Assembly (NCBI RefSeq): GCF_002150505.1
Contig: NZ_MSSV01000017.1
Span: 51,748-115,747, forward strand
DNA: 64,000 nucleotides
Source: Algoriphagus ratkowskyi
GTDB lineage: Bacteria; Bacteroidota; Bacteroidia; Cytophagales; Cyclobacteriaceae
Reading direction: 5' to 3'
Positions 8,421-19,321 of this stretch are shown here, in pieces. Position numbers and translations under genes: made by a program. Numbering within the stretch: position 1 is the first letter of the stretch; every line of letters starts with the position of its first letter. Under the pieces are notes generated by a model, which did no database searches, was not told the origin of the DNA, and saw nothing but the letters and a program-made list of their open reading frames with translations.

Positions 8421-8933
8421 TTAATGCCAGCGAAATGGGGTAGTCGTCACAGGATCAATCTCTTTGAACTCATCAAAGTCTTTATTCTTGTTAGTTTCCC
8501 ACCAGTCAAAGTAGGACTGAGCAACTATTCCGCGAACAGCATCACTCTGTTGAATTCCAACAAGGTCTTCCTTTTTCTCCACTACGGGATTTTGTGATGG
8601 GAAGGTATGAAACAGGTATTTAGAGTTTATCGCACGTGCTCGAATAGATTCTATAGTCCACAGGACAAACATTCCTAAAGTGCATTCAACTGTCAAAGAG
8701 GATGAAAGAGTATTGACAGGAAAGTCTTTAATTAGCTGACTTTCATTTCTATAAGCTAGAAGCGCTGGAATGTCCCCAGAAGAAAACTCCGGCAACTGGT
8801 CAGCATCGTATTTCCCCTTTTTTAATAATTCCACGTACCTTTCCACAGTGATTGTTGAGGGATCAGAATCATCCTCACATCCCAAAAAAGTGAGTAGAAA
8901 CAGGCAGGTGATGAGGGTTTTTAGGGTTTTCAT
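8421..8933 (-). CDS. Lipoprotein, probably DUF4943 family
   Basis: A 170-residue secreted lipoprotein. The signal peptide MKTLKTLITCLFLLTFLGC ends in a lipobox with Cys19 and is followed by acidic residues typical of exported Bacteroidota lipoproteins. The mature part has YVELLKKGKYDADQLPEFSSGDIPALLAYRN and LGMFVLWTIESIRA, which I recognise as the pattern of DUF4943, a Bacteroidota-restricted family of unknown role. The family assignment is from memory of the motif. No operon partner is evident; the next gene upstream is the AGCS symporter, which has its own terminator. Confidence 0.7.
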   Translation of the reverse strand: MKTLKTLITCLFLLTFLGCEDDSDPSTITVERYVELLKKGKYDADQLPEFSSGDIPALLAYRNESQLIKDFPVNTLSSSLTVECTLGMFVLWTIESIRARAINSKYLFHTFPSQNPVVEKKEDLVGIQQSDAVRGIVAQSYFDWWETNKNKDFDEFKEIDPVTTTPFRWH

Positions 8934-9003
8934 TTTTGAATGATTTGATGGCCAGTATTTTTGGCGTTTGACTTTATCACTTTCAAATTAACGATTTCGT
9001 CGA

Positions 9004-9035
9004 AAAAAAAAGCCGACAATCAAATGCCGGCTTAT
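9004..9035 (-). terminator. Rho-independent terminator of the AGCS symporter gene
   Basis: On the minus strand AAGCCG and CGGCTT form a stem around a 12-base loop, followed by nine T residues (the A run from 9004 on the plus strand). It lies about 65 bp after the symporter stop codon. Confidence 0.8.
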
Positions 9036-9062
9036 AAATATTCTCTGGTGATCCTGATTGCA

Positions 9063-9095
9063 TCCTCCGCGTTCCTCTGCGAACACTGCGGTCAA
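9063..9095. repeat. CGCAGAG-type decamer repeat
   Basis: CTCCGCGTTC, CTCTGCGAAC and ACTGCGGTCA are three successive degenerate 10-base units between the symporter stop and its terminator. On the minus strand it reads as the ACCGCAG...CGCAGAG...CGCGGAG pattern that I have seen as a dispersed intergenic repeat in many Bacteroidota genomes. Its function is not known. Confidence 0.5.
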
Positions 9096-9100
9096 ATTCA

Positions 9101-10531
9101 CTAATCTCTTTTAACCCAGAAGTCAGCATTTTCAATACCAACATCTTTAGCAATAAAGACTGGATCTTTGCCTTCTTTCTTCTGACGCTGGTAATCCTTA
9201 AGCGCTTTGAAAGCTGGCTTGCGAAGAAGGATGATTGCTATAATATTCAGCCAAGCCATCAAGCCTACACCGATATCACCCATTGTCCAGGCCATCTCGG
9301 CTGTTTTGATTGTTCCGTAGAAAGTAGCTCCAAGAATGGCAAGTCTAAGAACCCAGATTCCCCATTTATTATGAGTTTTTCTGATCAAATAACTCAGGTT
9401 GGTTTCTGCGATATAGTAATATGCCATGATCGTAGTAAAGGCGAAAAACAACAATGAAATCGCTACGAAACCTGCTCCCAGAGAAGGGAACTGAGACGCC
9501 ACGGCAAACTGGGTGTATTCTGGCCCGTAAGCAATACCAGGTAAATTTTCGACTATAAATCCACCGTCTGGATTAACTACATTAAACTGGCCTGTAAATA
9601 GAATCATCAAGGCAGTAGCGGTACATACGAATAGCGTATCTACATATACTGAAAAAGCCTGTACCAAGCCTTGTTTCACCGGATGACTTACTTCGGCTGC
9701 TGAAGCTGCATGAGGTGCCGTTCCTTGACCTGCTTCATTGGAGTAGATACCTCTTTTCACTCCCCAAGCGATAGCCATACCAAACACACCACTAAAGGCA
9801 GCTTCCATATTGAATGCTGACTTGAATATCAAAGCGAATACCGCTGGAACTTCAGTGATGTTGATAGAAATAATAACCATGGCCATCAAAATGTAAGCAC
9901 CAGCCATTACCGGAATTACAATTTCAGCGACTTTACTGATTCTTTTTACTCCACCTAGAATAATCACAGCCAATAGTGCTGTAATAAAGATCCCCGTGTA
10001 TTCTACAGGTAAATTAAATGCATTATCCATGCTCAAAGCTATACTGTTACTTTGTACGCCAGGCATGAAAATAGCTGTCGCAAGTATGGTTGCAAATGCG
10101 AATAGGATCGCATACCATTTCTTGCCAATTCCTTTTTCAATATAATATGCTGGCCCACCTCTGTACTCACCATCGTTGACTTCTTTGTAGATTTGACCGA
10201 GGGTAGACTCTACAAAAGCTGATGCTGCTCCGAGGAATGCGATTACCCACATCCAAAATATAGCTCCGGGTCCCCCCATCGCTATCGCTGTCGCTACACC
10301 TGCAATATTTCCTGTTCCCACTCTTCCAGATATTGCAATTGCAAAGGCCTGAAAGGATGATACACCTCTTTTGGAGGATTCTCCCTTGAATAGGAGGGTA
10401 AGCATTTCTTTCAGATAGGTGACTTGTAGAAATTTAGTGGCAATGGAAAAATAAACTCCAGCTGCCAAGCAAAGAAAAATCAGTGCATTACTCCAAACAA
10501 CCGCATTTATTGTATCTATTATTTCTTTCAT
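9101..10531 (-). CDS. Alanine/glycine:cation symporter (AGCS family)
   Basis: A 476-residue inner-membrane carrier of the AGCS family, which imports alanine or glycine with Na+ or H+. The family signature is clear: the GRVGTGNIAGVATAIAMGGPGAIFWMW stretch near residue 70, then RGGPAYYIEKGIG near 125, and GVKRGIYSNEAGQGTAPHAAS near 260. About eleven membrane helices are visible. Length matches the family (450-540). The gene is monocistronic: a terminator follows it, and upstream lies a divergent membrane protein gene. Confidence 0.93.
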   Translation of the reverse strand: MKEIIDTINAVVWSNALIFLCLAAGVYFSIATKFLQVTYLKEMLTLLFKGESSKRGVSSFQAFAIAISGRVGTGNIAGVATAIAMGGPGAIFWMWVIAFLGAASAFVESTLGQIYKEVNDGEYRGGPAYYIEKGIGKKWYAILFAFATILATAIFMPGVQSNSIALSMDNAFNLPVEYTGIFITALLAVIILGGVKRISKVAEIVIPVMAGAYILMAMVIISINITEVPAVFALIFKSAFNMEAAFSGVFGMAIAWGVKRGIYSNEAGQGTAPHAASAAEVSHPVKQGLVQAFSVYVDTLFVCTATALMILFTGQFNVVNPDGGFIVENLPGIAYGPEYTQFAVASQFPSLGAGFVAISLLFFAFTTIMAYYYIAETNLSYLIRKTHNKWGIWVLRLAILGATFYGTIKTAEMAWTMGDIGVGLMAWLNIIAIILLRKPAFKALKDYQRQKKEGKDPVFIAKDVGIENADFWVKRD

Positions 10532-10774
10532 ATGTGATTTTAAAACTAATAATTTCTGAAAATTACGATGATTTGGGTTTATTTATAAGTTCGAAGAAAG
10601 TAAAAAATCTGCGAAGTAAGCAGAACATTCGTTTTAAACGGAAGTATTTTTTGATTAATAGCCTTTGATAATTATGCAATATTCAGAAAAGTTTTCTTTC
10701 TATTCAGATTGTCAAAATGAGAGTTTCACGAGATAACGTTAGTTTTGAGTTTCCTAAAGGAAATATTTCTACCG

Positions 10775-12046
10775 ATGAATCACCAAAATAATTCTCATAG
10801 AAGAACGTCTAAACTCAAGTTTGAGCAAATCTACGTGATTTGGGGACTCTGGCTTTTTTTGTTCGCTGCTTTGCTGGGTACAAGCATGCGGTTATTTTGG
10901 GTGATTGACTTGCCATTTTTTGAATATACTAATGTCCTTCATGCACATTCTCATCTTGCAATGCTCGGATGGGGCTTCACAGTGATTTGTGCACTATTTA
11001 TTTTTTTCCTAAAAGGCCTTGTTCAAAAACCGAAATCCTATCGTCTATTGCTTCTGATAAATGTTTTAGTTTGCCTAGTGATGACGGTTGCTTTTGTGGT
11101 TGACGGCTACACAGTTTTGAGCATTTCTTTGCTTACGGCACATTTGCTTATTGCTTATCGTCTTGGTTATTTATTGCTACAGGATCTGAAAAGACTAACT
11201 TATAAGACTGCATCTCTGCTCGGAAGATGGGCGATTTATTGGATGTTTATTTCTACACTAGGCGTATGGTTTTTGCCAGTAGTGATAGCGAAGTTTGGGA
11301 AATTTGATCCTCTTTATTTTGCCAGTATCGAGCTTTTTCTCCACTTACAATTCAACGGATGGTTCGTATTCGCGATTTTGGCTTTTTTAGTTTTAACCTT
11401 GGAGCAAAAGAGATTCATCCTGAAAATCACCAAATTCGAGTTTTGGATGCTGCAAATCTCTCTAGTTCTTACCTACGGGCTGCCTGCCTTTTGGTCATAT
11501 CCGATCCCAGTACTTAGTCATCTCAATGCCCTAGGAGTGGTAGTTCAGCTTTTAGTCTTGGGGAAACTGCTTTATCCTTTGCTGAAAAGTTGGAAAGTAT
11601 TTCAACGCGATGAAGTAACCATAGGGGATGGCCTAATTGTAATAGGTGTAGTTTCTCTTCTAATAAAAACGATCATTCAATTTACACTAATTCTTCCTTC
11701 CTTTCTAGGAGCTTCTTCAGAAGTCCGTCAGTTCTTTATAGGGTTCATTCACCTGATTATGCTTGGTGTTTTTACCATGACCTGTTTAGGAGTTTGCGTG
11801 CGAAATGGAATTATTCCTCAAGTAAAACTCTCGAAACTGGGATTACAGATTCTAATCTTGGGTTTTATTTCTACTGAACTGATTTTATTTACTCAAGGAC
11901 TTTTGCTGTGGAATGTGGTGGGAGCAATTCCATATTACCATGAAGTAATCTTGATCTTCACCATTTTTCTCCCTGTGGGAATAGCGCTGGTTATTGCATC
12001 TATTTACAGTACTTCAAGTAAGAAAGCTGCAAATATTTTAAGCTAA
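10775..12046 (+). CDS. Heme-copper-oxidase-subunit-I-like multipass membrane protein
   Basis: An integral membrane protein of about 423 residues with roughly twelve helices. Conserved-looking histidines sit in HAHSHLAMLGW, LHLQFNGW, LSHLNALG and FIHLIMLG. This is the pattern of the orphan cbb3/NnrS-like proteins found in Bacteroidota, which resemble cytochrome oxidase subunit I but occur without other oxidase subunits. A role in heme, copper or NO handling is possible but unproven. The ATG at 10775 is preferred over a TTG at 10745, since AAAGGA lies 14 bp ahead of it. It is divergent from the AGCS gene and has no operon partner. Confidence 0.65.
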   Translation: MNHQNNSHRRTSKLKFEQIYVIWGLWLFLFAALLGTSMRLFWVIDLPFFEYTNVLHAHSHLAMLGWGFTVICALFIFFLKGLVQKPKSYRLLLLINVLVCLVMTVAFVVDGYTVLSISLLTAHLLIAYRLGYLLLQDLKRLTYKTASLLGRWAIYWMFISTLGVWFLPVVIAKFGKFDPLYFASIELFLHLQFNGWFVFAILAFLVLTLEQKRFILKITKFEFWMLQISLVLTYGLPAFWSYPIPVLSHLNALGVVVQLLVLGKLLYPLLKSWKVFQRDEVTIGDGLIVIGVVSLLIKTIIQFTLILPSFLGASSEVRQFFIGFIHLIMLGVFTMTCLGVCVRNGIIPQVKLSKLGLQILILGFISTELILFTQGLLLWNVVGAIPYYHEVILIFTIFLPVGIALVIASIYSTSSKKAANILS

Positions 12047-12290
12047 ATCACTTTTTACTCTAAAGGCATTAGAATAAAACACCCATAGAGAAATATGTTC
12101 TATCAGTCCAATTATATGCATTTAGGAATACTTCTTCATGTAAACAGAATAAGGACCGATAAAAACAATCTATTATAATTAGTTAATTTATGGTTTTAAC
12201 ATAAAAGGCAATTGCTGGAAAAAAACTGCTTCTAACTAATTGGAGTAATTGTTGTTTTATATATACTTCAAATTATATATAGAAGGGAGA

Positions 12291-14536
<2,246 letters not shown>

Positions 14537-14893
14537 CTAAATGAATTCAATCAATTCAAATCTGTTTCCCCAAGGGTCTCTGAAGAAGCAGCGGTCTCGA
14601 CCTACAATCTTTGATGAGTATTGGATATCAATGTTTTCTTTTTGTAGGAATTCTTTGGCGGCCTCTAAGTCTTTTACCACCAAAGCGGGATGTCTGCCAG
14701 AAGCGTTTTGATGTCCATCTTCTTCGAGAATATGCAGTTCAATGTCTCCAAGTTGGATCCAAATAGCACCTCTAGGGTGCATTCCAAGGATTTCTGAGAA
14801 AGCTAATTTTTCTGTGTAAAACCGTCTGGCATCAGCTCGGGTATTTAGAGGGATGGTGATCAGTACATGGTCAATACGCTCTATATTAATCAT
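14537..14893 (-). CDS. VOC (glyoxalase/bleomycin-resistance) superfamily protein
   Basis: A 118-residue single-module VOC protein. IERIDHVLITIP with a candidate metal-binding His9 opens the first beta-alpha-beta-beta-beta unit; IELHILEE and the C-terminal FFRDPWGNRFELIEFI supply the other typical metal-site positions (His and Glu). Members act as metal-dependent lyases, dioxygenases or binding proteins, and the substrate here is not predictable. Monocistronic on the minus strand, with no terminator noticed. Confidence 0.85.
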   Translation of the reverse strand: MINIERIDHVLITIPLNTRADARRFYTEKLAFSEILGMHPRGAIWIQLGDIELHILEEDGHQNASGRHPALVVKDLEAAKEFLQKENIDIQYSSKIVGRDRCFFRDPWGNRFELIEFI

Positions 14894-15148
14894 TTTGGAT
14901 TTGTTTACATTTTTGTATTCATATGAGTGCTAAAAATAGAAGTTCACAGAGTGAAAATTGGTCATTAAGTAAATTTTTATAATTAATGATATGTTTCATC
15001 CATTATTTTATTCATTTTCATGAACTGTTTCTACTGAATACCAAAGAAGCTATCAAGGTTCACTTTCTGATTTGAGCGTATGTTGCAGATTGAATTCAGA
15101 GCGAATTAAATATTAGATCAAAAAACACAAACCTAAAAACCTTATACT

Positions 15149-16492
15149 ATGCTTAAAGAATCATCAAGAAGAACTTTTATCAAAAAGACGGCTATTGCCA
15201 GTTCGGCTGCTTTGGTGCTGCCCACATTTATTCCGGCTTCAGCTTTTGGAGCAAATGACAGGATCAACGCCGCTGTCTTGGGAATAAACGGGAGAGGCAA
15301 AAGTCATATTGAGAGCTTTATGGCTCAGAAGGATGTGCAGGTAACAACTCTATGTGATCCAGATATGAATTTGCTGACAGCGGGGCAAAAAACGTTTAAG
15401 GAGAAATATGGGAAAGAAGTAGCGCTTGAGCAGGATCTGAGAAAAGTATTTGATAATAAAGATATAGATGTTGTAAGTCTTGCTACGCCAAATCACTGGC
15501 ACGCTTTGGCCACAATCTGGGCTTGCCAGGCAGGCAAAGATGTCTATGTGGAAAAGCCAGGTTCGCACAATATCTCTGAAGGGCGAAGAATGATAGAAGC
15601 TGCAGAAAAATACGATCGTATCGTGCAGCATGGAGTTCAGCTTCGAAGTTCACCAGCGGTGCAACAGGCAATACAATTGATGAGAGACGGGTATATTGGT
15701 CGAGTTTATATGTCTCGAGGGTTGGTGTTTAGAATGCGTGGAGATATCGGTGTCAAAGGACCTTCAGCTGTTCCCGCCGGACTGGATTACGATCTTTGGA
15801 CGGGACCAGCTCCTAAAGCGCCATTTACTCATGATCTGGTACATTATAATTGGCATTGGCATTTTGACTATGGCAATGGTGATGTGGGGAACCAAGGAAT
15901 CCATGAGACAGATCTATGCATGTGGGGTTTGGACGTAGGTTTTCCTACCAAAATTACTTCGATGGGAGGGAAATATCTTTGGAAAGACAGTAAGGAGACT
16001 CCTGAGGTATTAACGTCTATTTACAATTATCCTGATGAAGGAAAAATCATCCAGTTTGAAGTTCGGCCATGGTATACTAATGCTGAGGATGGAGCTACGG
16101 TGGGTAATATTTTCTATGGTGATAAAGGCTATCTAGTAGTAGATGGCTATGATAAGTTTAAGACGTATTTGGGCAATGACCGAACGCCTGGGATATCTGG
16201 AGACGATGGTGGGGCTGCTGCTTCAGGAATGGACAGAGGAGCGGGAGGTACTGACGGTCACTTTGCCAACTTTATAGAGGCCGTTCGTAAGCATGATAAG
16301 TCTATTCTTAACGGCCCGGTAGAAACTGCGCACCTTTCTTCAGGCTTAGCTCACTTGGGCAACATTGCTTACCGGCTAGGTCGAGTGTTAGACTTTGATC
16401 CGAAAACGGAAAAATTTGTCAATGACCCTGAAGCAGATGCCATGCTGAGTCGTGAGTATAGACCGGGATTTGAAGTTCCTGCCAAAATCTAA
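15149..16492 (+). CDS. Tat-exported Gfo/Idh/MocA family oxidoreductase
   Basis: A 447-residue NAD(P)-dependent sugar or polyol oxidoreductase. A twin-arginine signal (SRRTFIKK, 6-13, then a hydrophobic AIASSAALVLP) indicates folded export, common among Bacteroidota members of this family. The Rossmann motif is VLGINGRGKSH (about 44-53), and EKPGSHN at 135-141 holds the conserved Lys136. The C-terminal beta-sheet domain includes WHWHFDYGNGDVGNQGIHETD, with the conserved His near residue 250. Some members of this secreted type act as glycosidases or epimerases on sugars. It is probably monocistronic, given the strong terminator behind it. Confidence 0.9.
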   Translation: MLKESSRRTFIKKTAIASSAALVLPTFIPASAFGANDRINAAVLGINGRGKSHIESFMAQKDVQVTTLCDPDMNLLTAGQKTFKEKYGKEVALEQDLRKVFDNKDIDVVSLATPNHWHALATIWACQAGKDVYVEKPGSHNISEGRRMIEAAEKYDRIVQHGVQLRSSPAVQQAIQLMRDGYIGRVYMSRGLVFRMRGDIGVKGPSAVPAGLDYDLWTGPAPKAPFTHDLVHYNWHWHFDYGNGDVGNQGIHETDLCMWGLDVGFPTKITSMGGKYLWKDSKETPEVLTSIYNYPDEGKIIQFEVRPWYTNAEDGATVGNIFYGDKGYLVVDGYDKFKTYLGNDRTPGISGDDGGAAASGMDRGAGGTDGHFANFIEAVRKHDKSILNGPVETAHLSSGLAHLGNIAYRLGRVLDFDPKTEKFVNDPEADAMLSREYRPGFEVPAKI

Positions 16493-16506
16493 AGAGTTTA
16501 ATTTTT

Positions 16507-16536
16507 GCCCCCAGATGAAGCATTTGGGGGCTTTTT
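16507..16536 (+). terminator. Rho-independent terminator after the Gfo/Idh/MocA gene
   Basis: GCCCCCA and TGGGGGC form a 7-bp GC-rich stem around an 11-base loop, followed by TTTTT. It begins 14 bp after the stop codon. Confidence 0.92.
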
Positions 16537-16592
16537 AATAGAATATTGGATTTTAAATAACAAATACAAAAAGTAAGTAGCCGTAAGAATCA

Positions 16593-17462
16593 TCAAATCA
16601 AATATTGCTTCTTGTAATTAAATGGTGTCATTCCTGTGACTTTGTTGAAATGCCTGTAGAAATTGGAAACGTTATTGAACCCACACTCATAGCAGATAAC
16701 TTCTATAGGTAATTTATCTTCGACCAGGGCACGACACACATTTGAAATCCTAATTTCGATCAGAAACTCAAAGAAAGTTTTATTAGTCATCTTTTTAAAA
16801 TACCTGCAAAAACTGGAGACACTGAGATTTGCAATACCTGCAATTTTCTCTAAGCTGATGTCCTCTCGGTAGTGGGCAAGGACATAGGTATAGATTTTTT
16901 CCATTCGCTGCATCTCTGAAATATTTGCTAGGTGACTGTTTGCATAACCAGGTGAAATGGTCTTATACTCTGAACTCGTGCCTAGAATTTGGAGAATTCT
17001 CAATAAGTTTATTATCCGCTCTAACTGTCCAGCCTTAACTGTTTCATGCAAGATCGCTGTAAGTTTTTCTTTAGTCTCTCCATAGATAATCATTCCTTTT
17101 TTGGCTCTCTCATATAAGGAAGTGATGGCAATTGTTTCAGGAAGGTCCATAAAGTCTTTGCCAAAACAAGTGGGTGAAAAATGCAGGACAAAAGCTTCTA
17201 CTGTCACTTCTTCATTTCCCTGAAAATACTGCTCAGAACATCTCCACGTATGGGGCAAGTTCTCACCTAGTAAAATAAGATCACCGTCCGAAAAACTACT
17301 TACTGTATCTCCTATATATTGAGTGCCCTGTCCTTTCACTATGTAATGGAGCTCGAGCTCCGGATGAAAATGCCAAAGTGTACCAAAATTTGGTTTTTTA
17401 TCATGCCTGATACTAAATGAATTCTCATGTGTTATTGGGACCTTATGGAAATGTGGTTTCAT
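16593..17462 (-). CDS. AraC family transcriptional regulator with cupin sensor domain
   Basis: A 289-residue cytoplasmic regulator. The N-terminal cupin-type ligand domain (WHFHPELELHYIVKGQGTQYIGD, about 31-53) precedes a C-terminal double helix-turn-helix (about 190-289) with ISLEKIAGIANLSVSSFCRYFKK and the AraC signature ECGFNNVSNFYRHFNKVTGMTPFNYKKQ. It is divergent from the isomerase/SusCD/kinase run that begins at 17686 and shares a 223-bp intergenic region with it. It is therefore the likely ligand-responsive regulator of that locus, with a sugar or sugar acid as probable inducer. No operator could be recognised by eye. Confidence 0.9.
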   Translation of the reverse strand: MKPHFHKVPITHENSFSIRHDKKPNFGTLWHFHPELELHYIVKGQGTQYIGDTVSSFSDGDLILLGENLPHTWRCSEQYFQGNEEVTVEAFVLHFSPTCFGKDFMDLPETIAITSLYERAKKGMIIYGETKEKLTAILHETVKAGQLERIINLLRILQILGTSSEYKTISPGYANSHLANISEMQRMEKIYTYVLAHYREDISLEKIAGIANLSVSSFCRYFKKMTNKTFFEFLIEIRISNVCRALVEDKLPIEVICYECGFNNVSNFYRHFNKVTGMTPFNYKKQYLI

Positions 17463-17685
17463 TGGTTTTTTGGCAATTATAATAAAGGTTTGATTCAGTA
17501 TAGTTTGCTAAGTCGTCTCAATATTATATGATTTAAAATCCGTTTTTTGATGCAATCGTTCTCATTATCCATTTTTAGGATAAACAATGATAAGATAGTA
17601 TAACTTAATGGCAAAATGTAATAATGAGTCGCTTTTAATTAAGCCCATATTTGTTGAGTTCATTTAACTAAATCAGCTTAAACAG

Positions 17686-19293
17686 ATGCACGAGCCAAAA
17701 AAAATACTAGTAGTTTCCAGTGGAGATTTGCGATTAGATGCCAATCAGGTAGGCTGGAAGTTCCAAGAAAAAATGGAGCAACAGCTTGAAACTACACTCA
17801 AGGAATTTGGCTTCGAGATTCTCCGTGGACATACCTTTGATTCAGTAAAACAGCATGGATTTATAGATTCCCAGAAGATGGGAATGGAAGTCTTCAGGAC
17901 GCTTGATCCAAATGCTCCAATCATAGTTGCAGAGAGTGTTTGGCAGTACACACACCATGTACTTCCTGGATTGATGTCTCACAAAGGACCAATTTTAACT
18001 TTAGCTAATTGGGAAGGGATGTCTTCTGGTCTTGTAGGTATGCTGAATCTGAATGGCTCTCTTACCAAAGCAGAAGTAGCATACAGCACACTTTGGAGCA
18101 AGGATTTTCAGGATGAATTTTTTAAAGAAAAATTGTCAGAATGGCTGAATACTGGTACGATTACACAGGATGATTCACATGTGAGCAGTTTTGAATCATT
18201 GCAGATTTCCGAATCTCAAAGAAAGCGAGCTGAGAAGTTTGCTTATGATTTTCATCATCGAAAAGCCATAATGGGTGTGTTTGATGAGGGATGCATGGGA
18301 ATGTTCAATGCGATCGTTCCTGATAAACTATTGAACAAGCTAGGGATTTTTAAGGAGCGCTTAAGTCAATCGGCACTTTATGCGGAGATGCTCAATATAG
18401 CTGATTCAGAAGCTCAGCAAATATTGGACTGGTTGATAGCTAAAGGGATGACATTCAACTGGGGCTCCAATCCAGTAACAGAACTTACAAAAGAGCAAAC
18501 CCTTGATCAGTGTAAAATGTATATCGCTGCGGTCAGAATTTCAGATCAATTTGGCTGTGATACGATTGGAATTCAATACCAGCAGGGTCTTAAGGATTTG
18601 GCGGCTGCCAGTGATTTGGCAGAAGGCCTATTGAATAACATGGATAGGCCTCCTGTTTTTGATACTGAAGGGAAAGAACTTTATCCCAAAACACTTATAC
18701 CCCATTTCAATGAAGTGGACGAATGTGCAGGAATTGATGCGCTGATCACCACGCAACTGTGGCAAGAGTTAGGCCAAGCTCCAGAAACTACCCTTCATGA
18801 TATTCGATGGGGAGAGGAATACCTTATCAGTGGCGAGCCTGAATTTGTGTGGGTGTTTTTGATATCAGGAGCAGCACCTCCAGCACATTTTGTCGGCGGA
18901 TATGCTGGAGCTAGTAGTGAAAGGCAGCCTCCTATGTATTTCAAGAAAGGCGGAGGAAGTCTAAAAGGGCTGAGTAAGCCAGGCAATATAGTTTGGAGCA
19001 GAATCTATGTGGAAAGTGATGCTCTTTGCTGTGATATAGGTATAGGTGAGGTGGTTTCTTTGCCCGAAGAAGAAACTCAAAGAAGGTGGGAAAATACAAC
19101 TCCAGCTTGGCCTATTATGCATGCGGTGCTGCCGGGAATTTCTAAGAATCAGATGATGGCTAGACATAAGGCCAATCATATTCAAGTAATCTATGCTAAC
19201 TCCAAAGAAATGGCAGTAGAAGCAGCAAAGATAAAAGCCACAGTTTTTAATTCTTTAGGGATTAAAACCTTCGTTTGCGGAGCTCTTAAGTAA
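17686..19293 (+). CDS. L-fucose/L-arabinose isomerase-like protein
   Basis: A 535-residue cytoplasmic protein resembling the fucose/arabinose isomerase fold, which interconverts aldoses and ketoses with a divalent metal. KKILVVSSGDLRLDANQVGW at the N-terminus and FDEGCMGMFNAIVPD (about 200-215, with a candidate metal-binding Glu/Asp) fit proteins annotated as fucose isomerase in Bacteroidota and Planctomycetes. It is shorter than FucI (about 590) and lacks an obvious full FucI active site, so the exact sugar is open. It is the first gene after the divergent AraC regulator. SusC follows 28 bp after its stop, and a ribulokinase-like kinase lies in the same run, suggesting isomerisation followed by phosphorylation. 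Confidence 0.7.
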   Translation: MHEPKKILVVSSGDLRLDANQVGWKFQEKMEQQLETTLKEFGFEILRGHTFDSVKQHGFIDSQKMGMEVFRTLDPNAPIIVAESVWQYTHHVLPGLMSHKGPILTLANWEGMSSGLVGMLNLNGSLTKAEVAYSTLWSKDFQDEFFKEKLSEWLNTGTITQDDSHVSSFESLQISESQRKRAEKFAYDFHHRKAIMGVFDEGCMGMFNAIVPDKLLNKLGIFKERLSQSALYAEMLNIADSEAQQILDWLIAKGMTFNWGSNPVTELTKEQTLDQCKMYIAAVRISDQFGCDTIGIQYQQGLKDLAAASDLAEGLLNNMDRPPVFDTEGKELYPKTLIPHFNEVDECAGIDALITTQLWQELGQAPETTLHDIRWGEEYLISGEPEFVWVFLISGAAPPAHFVGGYAGASSERQPPMYFKKGGGSLKGLSKPGNIVWSRIYVESDALCCDIGIGEVVSLPEEETQRRWENTTPAWPIMHAVLPGISKNQMMARHKANHIQVIYANSKEMAVEAAKIKATVFNSLGIKTFVCGALK

Positions 19294-19321
19294 AATAATT
19301 AACCCTATAACCCAAAACATA

